Of a DNA stretch of 58,955 nucleotides, positions 55,690 to 58,955 are shown piece after piece (position 1 is the first letter of the stretch; each line of letters starts with the position of its first letter). This DNA is from Acholeplasmataceae bacterium (GTDB taxonomy: Bacteria; Bacillota_I; Bacilli_A; Acholeplasmatales; Acholeplasmataceae). Both the position numbers and the translations under genes were made by a program. Under the pieces are notes generated by a model. That model ran no database searches. It saw only the letters and a list, made by a program, of their open reading frames with translations, and was not told the DNA's origin. The stretch lies in NCBI GenBank assembly GCA_023230825.1, contig JALNWO010000002.1, positions 1 through 58,955 on the forward strand. Direction: 5' to 3'.

Positions 55690-57546
55690 TTATTTATCAA
55701 ATCGGTTGTATGTTTGAATAATTTCAGCAATTAAAGCTTTTGCTTCTTCATTTGTTAACTGGTCGATTTTGGCAATAATTTCATCAAGTTGAAGTTTTTC
55801 ACGATCGATCGTTTCTTGTTTTTCAATCAGAATTTGTTTATGTTGGGTCCGTACTTGATTTTTATTAGCAGGATCAACGAGTAATTCTTCAAACAGTTTT
55901 TCTCCGGGACGAAGACCCGTAAAGGTAATTTTAATATCAATATGTGGGCGATAGCCTGCTAAACTAATAATTTTTTCAGCAATATCGACAATGCGAACTG
56001 GTTCGCCCATGTCTAAAATAAAGACTTCGCCCCCTTGAGCAAAGGCACCACATTCTAAAATGAGTCCAACAGCTTCAGAGATGGTCATGAAAAAACGGGT
56101 GATCTCAGGGTGAGTAACGGTAACTGGTCCGCCTTCTTCAATTTGCTTTTTAAAAAGAGGGATCACGCTTCCACTACTTCCTAAAACATTCCCAAAACGG
56201 ACCGAACTAAATTTGGTTTTCGAGTTTTGGCGAACTTGTTCTAAAATGATGAGTTCCGCAAACCGTTTCGTCGCCCCCATCATATTGGTTGGGCGAACGG
56301 CTTTATCACTACTGACAAAGACAAAGTTTTTAACTTCGTGTTGTAACGCTAAAGTTGAAACGTAATAGGTCCCAATGATATTCGTTCGAATAGCCTCAAT
56401 CGCACTTTCTTCCATCAAAGGAACATGTTTATATGCAGCTGCATGAAAAACTACAGTTGGTTTAAAAGTTTCAAATAACGTTTGTAGTCGGTCTTTATTA
56501 TAAATGCTGCCAATCCATACCGATAAATTTAAAGGTTGATCTAATCGTTTGGCTTGACGAATGAGTTCTTGTTGAATCTCATAAGCGTTGTTTTCAAAAA
56601 TATCGAAAATAATTAAATGTTTGGGTGAAAGGCGGTAAATTTGCCGACATAATTCACTCCCTACAGACCCACCACCGCCAAGAACTAAGACGGTTTCATT
56701 TTTAATTAAATCAGCAATCCTTTCGATGTTTAAGACCACTTCTGGACGTTCCAGTAAGTCATCAATTTTAACATCAATAATTTCTGGTTTAAAGTCTTCA
56801 GAGTATTCAGAAACAGAAATCATTTTTTTAATTTTAACTGACTTTCTTTCGATTAATTCCTCAACTTTTAAAAACTGATTTGCCGGGAAATTATTTATCG
56901 CAACAATGACTTCATCGACATTGTATTTTTCCACATAATAATTGATATCGTCAATCGGCCCTAAAATGTTAACACCATGAAGAGTAAGGCCAATTTTATC
57001 TTGATTATCATCTAAGAATCCTACTGGAATGATTCGTGTTTCTTTGTTTCGATAGAGTTCTTTGATAACCGCTTCACCAGACGCTCCTGCGCCGATGATT
57101 AATGTTCTTTTCCCAACTGTTTGTGGGTAATCATAATGGACTTTAATATAATCAATAATGCGGTTAACTACCCGAGCTAGGGCAAGTAAAACAATTTCTG
57201 CAAAGGAGATAAAAAGATAGGCCGATTTATGCATAAACTCTGTCTTTGAAACGGCTAAGAAAATGACGATAAAAAGGTTGGTTAAAACGTTCACAACAGA
57301 AAATTTTAAGACATCTTCAAAGCTTAACTGATTTGCCATAATCCGGTAAAATCCGGTTAAGGCAAAGATAACAATTTTAATCATAATAATAAAAGGAAGG
57401 GCAACTTTTAGGCCATCAATATTGATCGGTCGATCTAAAAAAGAAAACATTAAAACAGCCATTAAGTAGGCTAAAGCAATCATGGCAATGTCATAAACAA
57501 TGTAGAGACCAATTTGAATAATCTTTTTTTGAATCGAGATTTTCAT
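55690..57546 (-). CDS. Membrane-bound FlaA1/PglF/CapD-type UDP-sugar 4,6-dehydratase
   Basis: An NAD-dependent short-chain dehydrogenase-like enzyme that typically converts UDP-GlcNAc to a 4-keto-6-deoxy sugar for surface glycans (PglF, WbpM, EpsC and CapD relatives). The 618 residues match the long form. Four N-terminal membrane helices (about 11-130) are followed by a CoA-binding-like domain with TLIIGAGASGEAVIKELY (about 147-164). The catalytic Rossmann domain has VLVLGGGGSVGSELCRQI (about 285-302) and SSDKAVRPTNMMGATKR (about 407-423). That block carries the Asp-Lys pair and Met-x-x-x-Lys in place of the usual Tyr-x-x-x-Lys, as in PglF. GAAGGAG precedes the ATG. It is monocistronic; no glycosyltransferase is adjacent, so the glycan is unknown. 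Confidence 0.9.
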   Translation of the reverse strand: MKISIQKKIIQIGLYIVYDIAMIALAYLMAVLMFSFLDRPINIDGLKVALPFIIMIKIVIFALTGFYRIMANQLSFEDVLKFSVVNVLTNLFIVIFLAVSKTEFMHKSAYLFISFAEIVLLALARVVNRIIDYIKVHYDYPQTVGKRTLIIGAGASGEAVIKELYRNKETRIIPVGFLDDNQDKIGLTLHGVNILGPIDDINYYVEKYNVDEVIVAINNFPANQFLKVEELIERKSVKIKKMISVSEYSEDFKPEIIDVKIDDLLERPEVVLNIERIADLIKNETVLVLGGGGSVGSELCRQIYRLSPKHLIIFDIFENNAYEIQQELIRQAKRLDQPLNLSVWIGSIYNKDRLQTLFETFKPTVVFHAAAYKHVPLMEESAIEAIRTNIIGTYYVSTLALQHEVKNFVFVSSDKAVRPTNMMGATKRFAELIILEQVRQNSKTKFSSVRFGNVLGSSGSVIPLFKKQIEEGGPVTVTHPEITRFFMTISEAVGLILECGAFAQGGEVFILDMGEPVRIVDIAEKIISLAGYRPHIDIKITFTGLRPGEKLFEELLVDPANKNQVRTQHKQILIEKQETIDREKLQLDEIIAKIDQLTNEEAKALIAEIIQTYNRFDK

Positions 57547-57579
57547 AAATACTCCTTCACTTTTTTTACGAGTGGTTAT

Positions 57580-57585
57580 ATTTTA
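57580..57585 (-). promoter_or_regulatory. Possible -10 of the dehydratase gene
   Basis: A TAAAAT on the minus strand lies 33 bases upstream of the ATG. The -35 at 17 bases (TTTTCA) is weak. Confidence 0.35.
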
Positions 57586-57714
57586 CCATAATTTTAGCAA
57601 ATTGAAAATGGCTCAACTAATAAAAAAAGAAAGTTGGTTACGATTAAACGGGTGTTAAATCATAAGAAAGGAGGTCGTTTTCTAAAACTCTAAACGAAAA
57701 GCGACTTACAAGTG

Positions 57715-57743
57715 TTGAAATTTTTCTCTCTAACAAGTATAAT
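57715..57743 (+). promoter_or_regulatory. Promoter of the BMP-family lipoprotein
   Basis: TTGAAA (57715-57720), a 17-base spacer and a perfect TATAAT (57738-57743), 36 bases upstream of the ATG. Confidence 0.8.
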
Positions 57744-57779
57744 CTATATATATTAACAATTTTAAATAGGAGGAGAAAA

Positions 57780-58913
57780 ATGAAAAAATTGTTAGCATTA
57801 TTAGTTGTTATCACAATGTCAGCATTTATTTTGACAGCTTGTGGACCTAAAGAGTTCGAAATCGCTCTTGTCACAGATAAAGGAAATATCGATGACAAGT
57901 CCTTTAACCAAGGTTCTTGGGAAGGCGTTGTCGCCTTTGCGGAAGAAAACAAAATTTCGCATCAATATTACCGTCCAGAAGAAGTTTCTGACGAAGGTTA
58001 CTTAGCGGCAATCGCATTAGCAGTTGAAGGTGGCGCGAAAGTTGTTGTAACTCCAGGTTTCCTTTTCGAAGTTGCAATCTTCAAAGCTCAAGACTTATAT
58101 CCAGATGTGAAGTTCATCTTACTTGATGGTGCTCCACATGATGCTGATTATGCAGAATACAGAACCAACGATAACGTTGCAAGTATCGTTTATGCTGAAG
58201 AGCAAACCGGTTACTTAGCAGGTTATGCAGCAGTTAAAGATGGCTACCGTCAATTAGGCTTTATGGGTGGTATGGCTGTTCCTGCTGTTCAAGCTTTCGG
58301 TTATGGTTTCTTACAAGGTGCTGAAGATGCAGCTGTTGAATTAGAATTAGCGAAAGACGCTGTCAGTGTTGTTTACCACTACACAGGCGACTTTGAAGAA
58401 AATGCTGCTAATAAAGCAACTGCTGCCGCCATGTATCAAGGAGGCGCTGAAGTTATTTTCGCCGCTGGTGGATCTGTTGGACAATCCGTCATGTCTGCAG
58501 CTGCTGAAGCGAATAAGAAAGTCATCGGCGTTGACGTTGACCAAAGATATGACAGCCCAACTGTTATTACTTCTGCAACTAAAGGTTTAGCTGCTTCAGT
58601 TATCCAAGTTTTAGAGTCCATTTACAAAAATGATAATTGGGCAACATTTGGTGGTAAAACGACTGTATTAAACGCTGCCAATGACGGTGTTGGCTTACCA
58701 ACAGTTGTTCTTGATGGTTCAAGCGATAATGCTTTTGACCGTTTCCAAACGTTCACTAGAGCACAGTATGATGTTGTTTACGCTAAATTAGCAGATGGAA
58801 CTGTTGTTCCTGTTAGAGAAATTACGATTGCCGCTGAAAGTGGCGAAGCTACAGCTCAAGAATTAATTTCTGGTTTATCCTTAGTTAAAATTAAAGTCAC
58901 AGTACAAGAATAA
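57780..58913 (+). CDS. BMP family (Med/PnrA-like) nucleoside-binding lipoprotein
   Basis: A 377-residue substrate-binding lipoprotein of the basic membrane protein family, which feeds purine nucleosides to ABC importers. The signal peptide ends in FILTAC, so Cys21 is lipidated. The family block IALVTDKGNIDDKSFNQGSW (about 28-47) holds the ligand-contacting Asp/Asn pair. EEQTGYLAGYAA, GFMGGMAVPAV and VIGVDVDQR follow in the usual order. AGGAGG precedes the ATG. Genes for an ATPase and two permeases would be expected next. The 42 bases after the stop end in a GAGGAG-like ribosome-binding stretch, so a next plus-strand gene probably starts just past the window edge. Confidence 0.93.
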   Translation: MKKLLALLVVITMSAFILTACGPKEFEIALVTDKGNIDDKSFNQGSWEGVVAFAEENKISHQYYRPEEVSDEGYLAAIALAVEGGAKVVVTPGFLFEVAIFKAQDLYPDVKFILLDGAPHDADYAEYRTNDNVASIVYAEEQTGYLAGYAAVKDGYRQLGFMGGMAVPAVQAFGYGFLQGAEDAAVELELAKDAVSVVYHYTGDFEENAANKATAAAMYQGGAEVIFAAGGSVGQSVMSAAAEANKKVIGVDVDQRYDSPTVITSATKGLAASVIQVLESIYKNDNWATFGGKTTVLNAANDGVGLPTVVLDGSSDNAFDRFQTFTRAQYDVVYAKLADGTVVPVREITIAAESGEATAQELISGLSLVKIKVTVQE

Positions 58914-58955
58914 AGCAACGCAAACAAAACAAAGGCTGTTAGAGGAGCGGGCTAA

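Noticed and set aside
57660..57715. A GTCG-TTTTC/GAAAA-GCGAC stem upstream of the BMP gene as a purine riboswitch.
   Set aside because: It lies before the promoter, so it is not transcribed with the gene, and it lacks the purine riboswitch core.

Overview
The window looks like a chromosomal segment of a low-GC, Gram-positive-type bacterium of the Bacillota/Mollicutes branch (Acholeplasma- or Izemoplasma-like is my guess from gene content; this is inference). UGA is a stop codon here: the ABC-2 permease ends on a TGA that overlaps the next ATG, and the ABC ATPase ends the same way. The Mycoplasma code (table 4) is therefore excluded. Shine-Dalgarno sites are strong, promoters are sigma-A-like and often carry an extended -10 (TGn-TATAAT), and U-tract hairpin terminators are abundant. 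Secreted proteins use lipoboxes, a SipW signal peptidase or N-terminal membrane anchors. I see no LPXTG/sortase signals, tRNA, rRNA, CRISPR array or insertion sequence.

Layout. (1) 1-12.1 kb is mainly housekeeping: trigger factor (tig), a YghO-like GNAT-fold protein, an O-antigen-ligase-like membrane protein, a YwaF-like membrane protein with a branched-chain aminotransferase (ilvE), oligoendopeptidase F (pepF, frameshifted), a GH20-like glycosidase with a GNAT acetyltransferase, and glmU. (2) 12.1-15.9 kb is a SipW/TasA-type secretion locus: three small SipW-substrate-like proteins, the signal peptidase, and a BspA-type leucine-rich-repeat protein with the same kind of N-terminus. (3) 16.0-16.9 kb is an inositol-monophosphatase-family enzyme. 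(4) About 16.9-20.95 kb is a very AT-rich accessory island with a KAP/YobI-like membrane P-loop NTPase (frameshifted), a small membrane protein and an XRE regulator beside an inverted-repeat operator candidate. (5) 21.0-23.4 kb is a MacB-type ABC transporter in one polypeptide. (6) 23.4-29.7 kb is a translationally coupled operon: ABC ATPase, ABC-2 permease, a membrane-anchored beta-helix protein and a beta-helix lipoprotein. (7) 29.7-55.4 kb is taken up by two giant genes: a 5,039-residue lipoprotein built from about 40 MBG-type domains in an A-B-C higher-order repeat, and a 3,437-residue protein with a CvpA-like membrane domain followed by about 3,200 residues of helical repeats. Together they fill 43% of the window. 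(8) 55.7-58.9 kb has a FlaA1/PglF-type nucleotide-sugar dehydratase and a BMP-family nucleoside-binding lipoprotein.

The common theme is the cell surface: adhesive giant proteins, beta-helix proteins with their own ABC transporter, SipW-processed filament-type proteins, a BspA-type LRR protein and polysaccharide enzymes (GlmU, PglF-type dehydratase, O-antigen-ligase-like protein). Three genes (pepF, one SipW substrate, the KAP-like NTPase) are each broken by an apparent loss of one A in a poly-A tract of the coding strand, while the two giant frames are intact over 25 kb. Those breaks may be sequencing errors or real homopolymer variation.
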